The notes under the pieces: generated by a model | What the model saw: the letters and a program-made list of their open reading frames with translations, nothing else | Told to the model about the DNA's origin: nothing | Database searches by the model: none | Part shown: positions 16,521 to 24,732 of the stretch, one piece after another | How positions within the stretch are numbered: the first letter of the stretch is position 1 | Layout of the letters: each line of letters starts with the position of its first letter | Source: JBKBKC01 sp046294265 | GTDB taxonomy: Bacteria; Pseudomonadota; Alphaproteobacteria; Rhodobacterales; Rhodobacteraceae | Reading direction: 5' to 3' | Assembly (NCBI GenBank): GCA_046294265.1 | Contig: JBKBKC010000002.1 | Location: 248,001 to 312,000, forward strand | Length of the DNA: 64,000 bases | Program-made: the position numbers and the translations under genes

Positions 16521-19500
16521 TCACCCGCGCGGCATTTGCAAGGACAGCATCCGCCCGCCCTTTTGATATCGCAGCTCTGTTGAGGTGATGGCGGCCACGG
16601 TGCCGCCGTCCACCCGGTCGCCCACCTTGACCTTGTTGTAGCGGCCGTTCGGCGTGCGCACCAGCGCGTGGCGGTTCGAGGCCGTTCCGTAAATTCCGAT
16701 CAGGTTGATCTTGGACAGGTTGATGGCATTGCTGAACGTCGCCTGCCGCGCGACATCCGCGCGTGTCGGAATGCGCGGCGCTGTCCGCGCCGCGACGAGC
16801 TCGGGTTCGTCCTCTTCCTCGACGTCCGGGGCAGGCGACTGACGCGCTGCAGCCGGTGCTGCGGGTGTCGCCGCTGATGCCGGGATGGGGCGCGTTGCGG
16901 CTGCAACGGCGGCGGCAACGGCCGCGCTGAAATCCTTGGGTCGGGCTGCGGGGCGTCGCGATATAGGCACCGCAAGCGCGCTGGCCTCGGCGAAGGCCGA
17001 GGGAGGTGCCGCCACTGCGGCGGCACTGGCCTGTTGGACGAGAGACGCGCTCTGCACCGCCTCTGCCCGCGCCAGGATTGCTGCGCTCCGCGGGCGGGGG
17101 CGCAGCGAGGCCAATCGCGGATCGGTGGACAGGGTCAGCGCGGCGTCATCCTCGACCTGAACGGCGGTATCGGAAGCGGCCTCTGCGGGGGTGGGCAGGG
17201 TCAGGGTTTCCGGGCGTGGCGCGGGGCGGCGCGATGTGGCCCGGGCGTCGGGTTCGAAGGCCGATGCCGCCGGTTCGTCCGCTACGGCCGGCTGTTCCGC
17301 AGGCACAGTGCCGGTCAGGGCTGCGGGCAATTCGGCGGGCGGGGCTGCAACAGTGTCGGGGCGGCGGGGCGGAATGACCGGGGGCCGCGCAGCGATCAGC
17401 CAGACGCCATCGGGCGTCACGACCCCGCGCGGGCCTGCGGCGATGCGGCCGTCGGGATCAAAGCTGTAGATGGTGCCGAAGGGGGGCGGGGCCATGGGCG
17501 CAGCCGGGGGGCCATCGACCAGGGCCGCCACGGGCGGCAGGGCAATCGCATCGAAACTTGGCGGTGCCGCGTCAAGCGTGGACAGGAAGATCTCGTCCTG
17601 TTCCGCCTGCGCCGCCTCGGCAAGGCCGTTGCCTGCAACAACCGCATCCGCCACGGCAGCCTGCCCTGCAAGGGCCGCAACGGGCGACACCGGGATCGGC
17701 ACCTCTTGCGCCGGGGCGGCGGCGGTTTCAACTGGCTGCGCCTCGGCAGGGAGGGGGGCGATCCCCGATGTCTCACTGTCGTCGGGGGCCGCTGCGGTCA
17801 CCTCGGGCGGAGGTGGAACGACATCGGCCACAGCGGGAGGGACAGGCGGCGAAGGCTCGGCATCGCCTGCGGACACGTTCAGCGGAGCCGGGGCCATGGG
17901 GGGCGTCGTGGCATCGGGGGCAGCCTGCCCTGCAATGCGCGTGGGTTCCTCATCGCCGGTGCTTCGCGACAGATAGAGCGATGACCATGCCGCAATCAGC
18001 ACGAGCACAAGCAGGAGGGCACCGGTCAGCACAAGCCCGAGATACCGCGGCTTGCCGCCGACAGCCTCGTCACGGCGGGACAGTGCGGATGGCTTCTGGA
18101 GCGCCGACGACGGCGCAGGCGCCGTATCCGGAGAGCCTGCCATTGGCGCGCGTGTCTGAACCCGCTTTCCGGGCAGGCTTGTGGCGGTCACCTGCCCTGT
18201 GAGCGGTTGGGGCCTTGCCCCTGTCAGCGTGGACGCGCGCGGTCCGATCGGGGTGCTCTTGCGCGACGCCGCGCCCGAGGCAGCCATTGGCTGGCCCTTG
18301 CGGTCAGGGGGCGAGATGATCGGGGCAATCGCCCGCCCGATGGCCGTGTCCCGCGGAACCGCGCCTTTGTCCACATTTGGCCCGAGGGGGGGCGGGGCAG
18401 GTGGCACCGAAGGCATGGCCGAAAGCGGCGGCACCTGTGCCGATGCGGGCTTAGATGCTGTGGTCAGCGTGCTCCGGGGGGCGGTTTCGGCCGCGGGCTG
18501 CATCTGCAGCGCCGAAGCTGCCGCTGCAGGACGGCTGTCGCCCGCGCGCCTGCTTGCAAATGCGGGCGGGGCATCCGACACCACGGGTTGGTCCCCCCCT
18601 CGAAAACCTGCCGCCGTAGCACTTAGCGGGGCGGCCTTCGACGGCACCGCCGGAGGCGGGGACACGGTGGCTGGCGGTGAAGTCAATTCTGGCTGTGATG
18701 GGACTGCGGGCGGCGAAGGGGGCACCAGCGGGATCTCGGTGTCAGGCGGCACCGTGGCGGCGGATGTCTCTGGTGGCGCACCGGGCGGAGATTCTGCGTC
18801 TTGCCCCGATAGGACGGCCGGTGGCGGGGCGACCTCAACCAGTGGCGGGATCGTCAGGGGAGCGGCGGGATCGGGCTGCGATGCCGCAGATATGTCGAGT
18901 GCACCGGCATCGGCGTCGTGCGCCGCCGGGGTGGGTTTGGTCCCGTCGGGCGCAATCTGGTCGGGTTCGGTCCGGTTGGGTGCGTCAGGCGCGGGGGGCG
19001 GCGCGGAGGCAAGCGAAGCGGGTTCAGCACCGGCGGCGGCCTCTACATGGATGGGCGCGCGCATCTGTTGCTCCCCACCCGCCGCCTGCATCCGACGCCT
19101 GCGGCGGCGTTCCTCGCGCCGGTCAATCGCGGTATCGGCAGCGCGGTTCGGGGCCGCAGTGGACGGGACACCCGCGCCGCCGGTAGAGGGCGGCGTCGGC
19201 CCGGTTCGGGCGGGGATGCTGTTCTGCGTTGGCGCCGATGCCGCCGCTTCGGAGGCTGGTTCTGCCAAGAGGGGCAGGATACTGGCTGACGGTTCAGGCT
19301 CATCGGGTGTCTGGGGCGCTGGTCCGGTTGCGTCGAGGGGGGGCACCGCCATGTCGGTCGCACCGCCAAGGGCCGCATTGCCGGTAGCCGCGTCCTTGCC
19401 CGCCTCATCCTCGCCGCCCGCTTTCGCGACGTTCGGCGTATCCCCGGCCACCGCCCCAACCTCGTGCGGGGGCATCGGACGGGTCGGATCGGCATCACGC

Positions 19501-20009
19501 TCAACCTGCTCGCCCGGCGCGATCAGGGATGCGGCGGCGCCGGTCGGGCCAAAGAACGCCTCGCCGGCAAAGCTGCCGATCGGAGGCGTGGCGACGAAGG
19601 ATACCGGGTTGAACCGGTGTTGCATGGCAAAGGCCTCGGCCTGCTCCAGCGTCTCGCGCGCGACGATTGCCACCCGGACCACCGGCCCCTCGCCCTGGAT
19701 GTCGAACACCAGTTCATCCACGGCATAGGGTGTCATTCCTTCCAGCGCCGCGCGGACGCGCGCATGTCGCTCACCCTCGGACCCTTCGGCGGCGACGTCG
19801 GTGAACAGGATCTCTGAGTTGGGCAACACCAGTTTGGTCGTCACGCCCTGAGGCGACAGGCCAAACGCCTTGGACCGCAGGTAGGACAGCATCTCGGAAA
19901 GGTCAGGGCTGTCGGTCGCGACCTCGCCCACGGAAATCCACCCTCGCGCCGTCCGGCGCGCCAGCCCGATCGTCTCGAAGGTCAGTGTCAGGGCAAAATT
20001 GGGTCTCAT
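16521..20009 (-). CDS. Large Pro/Ala-rich membrane protein with PilM/GspL-like head and PilP/GspC-like tail
   Basis: A 1162-residue protein with no assigned function. Residues 1-160 look like a divergent actin-like PilM/GspL half-domain (FETIGLARR, VALEGMTPYAVDEL-type segment). Residues 160-655 are Pro/Ala/Ser-rich and probably disordered. One membrane segment lies near 658-678 (GLVLTGALLLVLVLIAAW), then another disordered stretch. The last 70 residues (INLIGIYGTASNRHALVRTP, KVKVGDRVDGGTV) resemble the PilP/GspC homology region. The start is placed at ATG 20009; the frame continues to 20111. This would span cytoplasm, inner membrane and periplasm. No other secretion or pilus gene is nearby. 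Confidence 0.75.
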   Translation of the reverse strand: MRPNFALTLTFETIGLARRTARGWISVGEVATDSPDLSEMLSYLRSKAFGLSPQGVTTKLVLPNSEILFTDVAAEGSEGERHARVRAALEGMTPYAVDELVFDIQGEGPVVRVAIVARETLEQAEAFAMQHRFNPVSFVATPPIGSFAGEAFFGPTGAAASLIAPGEQVERDADPTRPMPPHEVGAVAGDTPNVAKAGGEDEAGKDAATGNAALGGATDMAVPPLDATGPAPQTPDEPEPSASILPLLAEPASEAAASAPTQNSIPARTGPTPPSTGGAGVPSTAAPNRAADTAIDRREERRRRRRMQAAGGEQQMRAPIHVEAAAGAEPASLASAPPPAPDAPNRTEPDQIAPDGTKPTPAAHDADAGALDISAASQPDPAAPLTIPPLVEVAPPPAVLSGQDAESPPGAPPETSAATVPPDTEIPLVPPSPPAVPSQPELTSPPATVSPPPAVPSKAAPLSATAAGFRGGDQPVVSDAPPAFASRRAGDSRPAAAASALQMQPAAETAPRSTLTTASKPASAQVPPLSAMPSVPPAPPPLGPNVDKGAVPRDTAIGRAIAPIISPPDRKGQPMAASGAASRKSTPIGPRASTLTGARPQPLTGQVTATSLPGKRVQTRAPMAGSPDTAPAPSSALQKPSALSRRDEAVGGKPRYLGLVLTGALLLVLVLIAAWSSLYLSRSTGDEEPTRIAGQAAPDATTPPMAPAPLNVSAGDAEPSPPVPPAVADVVPPPPEVTAAAPDDSETSGIAPLPAEAQPVETAAAPAQEVPIPVSPVAALAGQAAVADAVVAGNGLAEAAQAEQDEIFLSTLDAAPPSFDAIALPPVAALVDGPPAAPMAPPPFGTIYSFDPDGRIAAGPRGVVTPDGVWLIAARPPVIPPRRPDTVAAPPAELPAALTGTVPAEQPAVADEPAASAFEPDARATSRRPAPRPETLTLPTPAEAASDTAVQVEDDAALTLSTDPRLASLRPRPRSAAILARAEAVQSASLVQQASAAAVAAPPSAFAEASALAVPISRRPAARPKDFSAAVAAAVAAATRPIPASAATPAAPAAARQSPAPDVEEEDEPELVAARTAPRIPTRADVARQATFSNAINLSKINLIGIYGTASNRHALVRTPNGRYNKVKVGDRVDGGTVAAITSTELRYQKGGRMLSLQMPRG

Positions 20010-20189
20010 TGCTCGCGATCTAGCATGACGCCGCGGGGACAGGGTAGCATGAGCCCCGAAATTATCCTTTCCTACAGCAGCTTTCCGCCGAAGGAAAGAC
20101 AAAGGCCCCACCCCGGCGGCGCGCCGCCAAGGATCGGCTTGCCCGGTGCGTCACAAGCGGCAAGAGTTGCGCCGATCACGGAGGTTCCC

Positions 20190-20909
20190 ATGCGCCCGCT
20201 CACCGGATTTGTCCTTGTTGCCCTTGTCACCCTGCCCATAGCGGCGTGGAGCCTGCCGGCCCGCGCCGATACGCCGCCGCTGGCAGCGCTGCCACAGATC
20301 ACGGTGACGGGGGAGGGGCGCGTGGATGCGGCCCCTGACCTGGCCATGGTAACCGTTGGGGTCACGACCCATGCCGCCACCGCCTCCGAGGCGCTGGACG
20401 CGAATTCCGTGGCTCTTGCCACGGTTCTTGCCAACCTGCGCGCGGCTGGCATCGCCGAGCGCGACCTGCAGACCTCGGGGTTCAGCCTCAACCCGGTCTG
20501 GTCGAACTATGCCAGCGACCGCGCGCCGAGGATCGAGGGGTTCCAGGCCGCGAACATCCTGACGGCGCGGGTCCGGGCGCTGGATGGCCTCGGCAAGGTG
20601 CTGGATGCGGCGGTCAAGGACGGGGCCAACACGCTCAACGGTCTGACCTTCGGGGTGGACGACCCCGCGCCGCTGATGGACGCGGCGCGCCAGCGCGCAG
20701 TGGCCGATGCGCGGCGGCGGGCGGAATTGCTGGCCGGGGCGGCGGGGGTAAAGCTGGGCCGCGTGCTAACCATCACCGAGGGCGGGCAGGCGGCACCCGG
20801 ACCGATGTACCGGATGGAAGCCGCGATGGTGGGCGACGCCGTCCCGGTGGCGCAGGGTGAGGTGACGCTGGGGGCCAGCGTGACGGTGGTTTGGGAATTG
20901 ATCCCTTGA
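20190..20909 (+). CDS. SIMPL-domain (DUF541) periplasmic protein
   Basis: A 239-residue exported protein. A signal peptide (hydrophobic FVLVALVTLPIAAW, cleavage likely after PARA at residue 30) leads into the SIMPL domain: ITVTGEGRVDAAPDLAMVTVGV at its start and TVVWELIP at its end. Bacterial members such as YggE and BP26 form periplasmic or outer-membrane ring-like channel assemblies linked to oxidative stress; the exact role is unknown. GGAGGT at 20181-20186 fixes this start, although the frame opens at 20025. Its stop is followed by a hairpin-bearing repeat. Confidence 0.9.
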   Translation: MRPLTGFVLVALVTLPIAAWSLPARADTPPLAALPQITVTGEGRVDAAPDLAMVTVGVTTHAATASEALDANSVALATVLANLRAAGIAERDLQTSGFSLNPVWSNYASDRAPRIEGFQAANILTARVRALDGLGKVLDAAVKDGANTLNGLTFGVDDPAPLMDAARQRAVADARRRAELLAGAAGVKLGRVLTITEGGQAAPGPMYRMEAAMVGDAVPVAQGEVTLGASVTVVWELIP

Positions 20910-20929
20910 CAGCTGCGCCTGTGGCAGCG

Positions 20930-20982
20930 CCGGGGGGCTGTGGGCCCCCCGGACCCCCGAAGGCTATTTGGACAAAGAAGAG
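20930..20982 (+). repeat. Intergenic repeat family, copy a, with strong hairpin
   Basis: Perfect 9-bp stem CCGGGGGGC (20930-20938) with GCCCCCCGG (20944-20952), loop TGTGG, followed by ACCCCCG, then GGCTATTTGGACAAAGAAG. It lies between convergent genes (SIMPL and metY). Related copies are at 11218, 33231, 42051, 51574 and 51631. It may end transcription from both sides. Confidence 0.7.
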
Positions 20983-21004
20983 GGACCGGCTTTGGAATTG
21001 GAGG

Positions 21005-22285
21005 TCAAGCGTGGACCTTTTCCAGCGCCTGTTCCAGATCGGCAATGATGTCGGCAGGGTCCTCGATCCCGATCGACACGCGCACCACGTTTGGGGCGGC
21101 ACCCGCTTTGACTTGCTGCTCCGGGGTCAGCTGGCGGTGCGTGGTCGATGCGGAATGGATCACCAGCGACCGCGTATCGCCGAGGTTGGCGACATGGCTG
21201 AAGAGTTCAAGCGCATTGATCAGCTTGACGCAAGCGTCATATCCGCCCTTGAGCGCGAAGGTGAAAAGCGCCCCCGCCCCGCGCGGACAGATCTTCTCTG
21301 TCCGGTGGTGCCAGGGCGACGAGCGAAGGCCCGCGTAGGTGACGCTTTCCACCAGCGGGTGCTGTTCCAGGAACTCGGCTACCAGCTTGGCGTTTGCCAC
21401 ATGTTTGGCCATCCGCAGCGACAGCGTCTCGATACCCATCAGCGTGTAATGCGCGCCCTGCGGGTTCATCGTCATGCCCAGATCGCGCAAGCCCACGGCG
21501 ATGGAATGAAAGGTGAAAGCCATCGGGCCGAGGGCCGCGTGGAAGTTCAGCCCGTGATACGCGGGCTCGGGGGCGGCGAGGCTGGGAAACCTTTCAGAGG
21601 CAGACCAGTTGAAATTGCCCGAATCCACCACGGCACCGCCGGTGACGGTGCCGTTTCCGGTCAGATACTTGGTGGTGGAATGCACGACCAGCGTGGCACC
21701 AAACTCGATCGGGCGGCAGAGCCACGGCGTGGCGGTGGTGTTGTCCACGATCAGCGGCACGCCAGCCCCTTCGGCGATACGCGCGAGCACCGGCAGATCG
21801 GTGATGTAGCCGCCCGGGTTGGCGATGGATTCGCAGAAGATCGCGCGGGTGTTTTCGTCGATGGCGGCACGCACGGCGTCGAGGTCTTCGGTATCTACGA
21901 ACCGGGCGGACCAGCCGAACTTGCGGATCGTGTTGGACAATTGCTGCACCGTGCCGCCATAGAGGCGGGTGGAGGCCACGATGTTGCAGCCGGGGTTCAT
22001 CAGCGGGAACAGCGCCATGATCTGCGCCGCGTGGCCTGAGGAACAGCAGACTGCCCCCACCCCGCCCTCCAGCGCGGCGATCCGTTCGGCAAGGGCGGAG
22101 ACGGTCGGGTTGGTCAGGCGGGAGTAGATGTAGCCCACCTCGGCCAGATTAAAGAGGGCGGCCGCATGGTCGGCATCGCGGAACACGTAGGCGGTGGTCT
22201 GGTAAATCGGAACCTGCCGCGCGCCGGTGGCCGGATCGGGGCGCGCGCCTGCGTGCACCTGTTGCGTGTCAAAGCCGTAGGTCAA
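21005..22285 (-). CDS. metY: O-acetylhomoserine sulfhydrylase (aminocarboxypropyltransferase)
   Basis: A 426-residue PLP enzyme of the Cys/Met metabolism family, making homocysteine from O-acetylhomoserine and sulfide. Typical parts are YQTTAYVFRDADHAAALFNL near residue 29, GLTNPT-like YSRLTNPTVSALAERIAALE, and the PLP lysine in HSTTKYLTGNGT. The frame has no ATG near the homology start. TTG at 22285-22283 lies eight bases after GGGGAGG and gives MTYGFDTQQVHAG, so I choose this unusual start. No SAM riboswitch was recognised in the short leader. Confidence 0.92.
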   Translation of the reverse strand: MTYGFDTQQVHAGARPDPATGARQVPIYQTTAYVFRDADHAAALFNLAEVGYIYSRLTNPTVSALAERIAALEGGVGAVCCSSGHAAQIMALFPLMNPGCNIVASTRLYGGTVQQLSNTIRKFGWSARFVDTEDLDAVRAAIDENTRAIFCESIANPGGYITDLPVLARIAEGAGVPLIVDNTTATPWLCRPIEFGATLVVHSTTKYLTGNGTVTGGAVVDSGNFNWSASERFPSLAAPEPAYHGLNFHAALGPMAFTFHSIAVGLRDLGMTMNPQGAHYTLMGIETLSLRMAKHVANAKLVAEFLEQHPLVESVTYAGLRSSPWHHRTEKICPRGAGALFTFALKGGYDACVKLINALELFSHVANLGDTRSLVIHSASTTHRQLTPEQQVKAGAAPNVVRVSIGIEDPADIIADLEQALEKVHA

Positions 22286-22353
22286 TTCAATGTCCTCCCC
22301 CGATGGATACCGGTTGAGGTTAGACGAGACTTTCGGGATCGGAAAGACTGCAC

Positions 22354-22377
22354 GGGGGCGATGCGCGCACCGCCCCC
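22354..22377 (-). terminator. Hairpin between lipoprotein gene and metY
   Basis: A 7-bp GC stem (GGGGGCG at 22354-22360 with CGCCCCC at 22371-22377) lies 12 bases beyond the lipoprotein stop. No T-tract follows on the minus strand, so termination is only a guess. Confidence 0.35.
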
Positions 22378-22388
22378 CTTTCGCCGGA

Positions 22389-22649
22389 TCAGCAGCGGTC
22401 GATGAACCGCCGCCCGTTCGCATCGCGATAGTAGCATTGTCCACGCTGGGGGGCGGGTCCGATCAGGGTCGAGGCCGCAACGCCGACGGCGGCCCCGACA
22501 AGGGCGCCGGTCAGCCGGTCATCCCTGTTGGAGACGGCGGCGCCGACAAGCGCGCCGCCGGCGGCACCTGCGACCGCATTCTGGTCAGCGGTCTGGCAGG
22601 CCGTCAGCGCCAGCGCGACGATGGGCAGCGCAAGGAAGAAGGATTTCAT
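22389..22649 (-). CDS. Small glycine-zipper lipoprotein
   Basis: An 86-residue protein with a lipoprotein signal (MKSFFLALPIVALALTAC; lipobox LTAC, Cys18) followed by a glycine-zipper segment: AVAGAAGGALVGAA and LTGALVGAAVGVAA, the GxxxG-rich type of outer-membrane Gly-zipper proteins. It ends with a two-cysteine CYYRDANGRRFIDRC tail. Location is probably the outer membrane; function is unknown. GAGGT lies before this ATG, which I prefer to an in-frame start at 22697. Confidence 0.88.
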   Translation of the reverse strand: MKSFFLALPIVALALTACQTADQNAVAGAAGGALVGAAVSNRDDRLTGALVGAAVGVAASTLIGPAPQRGQCYYRDANGRRFIDRC

Positions 22650-22847
22650 GGTAACCTCGTTTGGTTGGTGCGTGTTCCGCAGTCTGTGCCGAAGCAACGT
22701 TCAAAGCTGCAAAGAGTTCCGCCTCCCGTCTGCGTATCCGTTGCATGGGCGAATTCTTGCCGAACCGCTCCGTTCGCGCCGAGGCTGGTCCGGTCCGTGT
22801 CCCGGCGCCCGCAGCCGCTCAAGCCCGGACCTTGTGCAGTCCAAACC

Positions 22848-24146
22848 TCAGCCTGCCCTTGCCGCTGCCACCGAAACCTCGAGGATCTCCATCGCCTCGG
22901 TGAAATGGGCGTCCGGGATCGTGATGGGGGCGAGAAAGCGGATGACATTGCCATAGATGCCGCAGGTGAGCAGGATCAGGCCGCGCTTCTGCGCCTCCAT
23001 CCGCACACGGCTGGTAAACCCAGCATCGGGCTCATGGGTGCCCGGATTGGCAAACTCCACCGCCACCATGAAGCCGGGTCCGCGGATGTCCACGATCTCG
23101 GGCGTGGTGGCGCGGATGCCTTCCAGCCGCTGCTTGAGGCGGCTGCCAAGCTCGTTGGCCCGGGCGCAAAGGTCTTCCTCCTCGATCACATCGAGCACCG
23201 CGTTGGCGGCGGCGATGCCCAGCGGGTTGCCCGCATAGGTGCCGCCCAGACCACCGGGATTGGCCGCATCCATCAGGTCGGCGCGCCCGGTGACGGCGGA
23301 CAGCGGCAAGCCGCCCGCCAGCCCCTTTGCCATGGTCGTCAGATCGGGGGCCACGCCATGTGCCTGCATCGCGAACAGGTGCCCGGTGCGGGCAAAACCG
23401 GTCTGCACCTCGTCCGCGATCATCACGATGCCGTGGTCGTCGCAGAGCTGGCGCAGCGCGCGCATCAGGTCGGTCGGAGCCGGGTAGAACCCGCCCTCGC
23501 CCTGCACGGGCTCAAAGATGATCGCGGCCACGCGGGCGGGGTCGAGGTCTGCCTTGAACAACTTCTCGAAGCCCTTCATCGCGTCGGCGGTGGAAATGCC
23601 GTGCACGTCCATCGGGAAGGGCACATGGAACACATCGGGCATCATCGCGCCGAAGCCCTTCTTGTAGGGTTCGACCTTGCCGGTCAGCGACATGCCCATG
23701 AAGGTGCGACCATGAAACCCGCCGCCGAAGGCGATGACCGCGTTGCGGCCCGTGGCGATGCGCGCGATCTTGATCGCATTCTCGCAGGCCTCGGCACCCG
23801 TGGTGACAAAGATCGTCTTTTTCTGGAAATTGCCCGGAACCTTGTCGTTCAGCCGTTCGGCCAGCCGGATGTAGTTTTCATAGGGCATGACCTGATGGCA
23901 GGTGTGGGTAAACCGGCCCATCTGTTCGGTCACCGCCGCCATCACGCGGGGGTGGCAGTGGCCTGTGTTCACCACGGCGATCCCGGCAGCAAAATCGATG
24001 TAGCGGTTGCCCTCGATATCCCAGACCTCGGCGTTCAGCGCGCGGTCCACGTAGATCTGCGTCATCATCCCCACGCCACGCGAAATCGCATCGTCGCGCC
24101 GCTTGGCCACTTCCGCGTTCAGCATCTGTCCCTCCGTCACCGCCAT
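22848..24146 (-). CDS. gabT: 4-aminobutyrate aminotransferase
   Basis: A class III PLP aminotransferase of about 432 residues moving the amino group of 4-aminobutyrate to 2-oxoglutarate. Visible marks: IDFAAGIAVVNTGHCHP near the start, GAEACENAIKIAR, FGGGFHGRT, IADEVQTGFARTG and the PLP lysine in MAKGLAGGLPLSAV. Three starts are possible (24170, 24146, 24125); 24125 has the best spaced GGAGGG, 24146 has GAGG nine bases upstream. No gabD lies next to it. The product feeds GABA carbon into succinate semialdehyde. Confidence 0.88.
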   Translation of the reverse strand: MAVTEGQMLNAEVAKRRDDAISRGVGMMTQIYVDRALNAEVWDIEGNRYIDFAAGIAVVNTGHCHPRVMAAVTEQMGRFTHTCHQVMPYENYIRLAERLNDKVPGNFQKKTIFVTTGAEACENAIKIARIATGRNAVIAFGGGFHGRTFMGMSLTGKVEPYKKGFGAMMPDVFHVPFPMDVHGISTADAMKGFEKLFKADLDPARVAAIIFEPVQGEGGFYPAPTDLMRALRQLCDDHGIVMIADEVQTGFARTGHLFAMQAHGVAPDLTTMAKGLAGGLPLSAVTGRADLMDAANPGGLGGTYAGNPLGIAAANAVLDVIEEEDLCARANELGSRLKQRLEGIRATTPEIVDIRGPGFMVAVEFANPGTHEPDAGFTSRVRMEAQKRGLILLTCGIYGNVIRFLAPITIPDAHFTEAMEILEVSVAAARAG

Positions 24147-24242
24147 GACTTCCATCCTCGCAGCTTCCACCCCGTCCGCGCAATGGGGGGGGACCGATCC
24201 TCAGAAATAATTTGATCAAACGACTGCGGTGAACGGGCAAGA

Positions 24243-24656
24243 CTAGTCCTCGGGTGCATCCTTCATCAACCGCTCGGCCTTCTTGCGCACCAGCACGCTG
24301 CGCAGGTCGTGCATGGCCAGCAAGAGCGTGTCGGTCACGGCCTCCAACTGGTCGTCGGTCGCGCGTGACTGTGCCCATTGCGCGGTCAGGTTCAGGTGAT
24401 CGACGGCGCGCAGGATGTCATCGACCTCGCGTTCCGCCAGCAGGCGCTGGCGCGCCTTCAGCCAGCGCTCGATCTCGGCGCGGTCTTCGAGGGTCAGCTT
24501 GCGGTCGCCATGCGGCTTGATCTCGCCGTTCCGCACGTTGACGGTGGCGACCTGGTCCATCTCGATGCGGCGCTGGCGGTTTTCGGTATCCACACGATAG
24601 ACCAGCGCTCCGTTCTCGCGGACGCGGAAGTAATAGTCGGGCAGGTCTGCCGCCAT
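24243..24656 (-). CDS. Conserved hypothetical protein
   Basis: A 137-residue soluble protein I cannot assign to a named family. It starts MAADLPDYYFRVRENGALVYR, with a beta-rich first half (VDTENRQRRIEMDQVATVNV) and a helical second half with charged heptads (KLTLEDRAEIERWLKARQRL through AMHDLRSVLVRKKAERL). No signal peptide or membrane segment is present. It lies between gabT and aspC on the same strand. AAGGGA precedes the ATG. Codon use resembles its neighbours, so it is a real gene. Confidence 0.8.
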   Translation of the reverse strand: MAADLPDYYFRVRENGALVYRVDTENRQRRIEMDQVATVNVRNGEIKPHGDRKLTLEDRAEIERWLKARQRLLAEREVDDILRAVDHLNLTAQWAQSRATDDQLEAVTDTLLLAMHDLRSVLVRKKAERLMKDAPED

Positions 24657-24732
24657 CAGATGCCGTTCCCTTGCTGCGACCGCCGGGGCAGGATGCGCGG
24701 GCCGCCTGCCGAAGGCAACCGCCGCGCACGCA

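Noticed and set aside
18181..19728. 515-codon plus-strand open frame
   Set aside because: It lies antisense to the large PilM/PilP-like gene and is open only because of GC-rich codon bias; no start signal or family features.
22286..22388. SAM riboswitch ahead of metY
   Set aside because: No SAM-II, SAM/SAH or similar core was recognised; only a GC hairpin is present.
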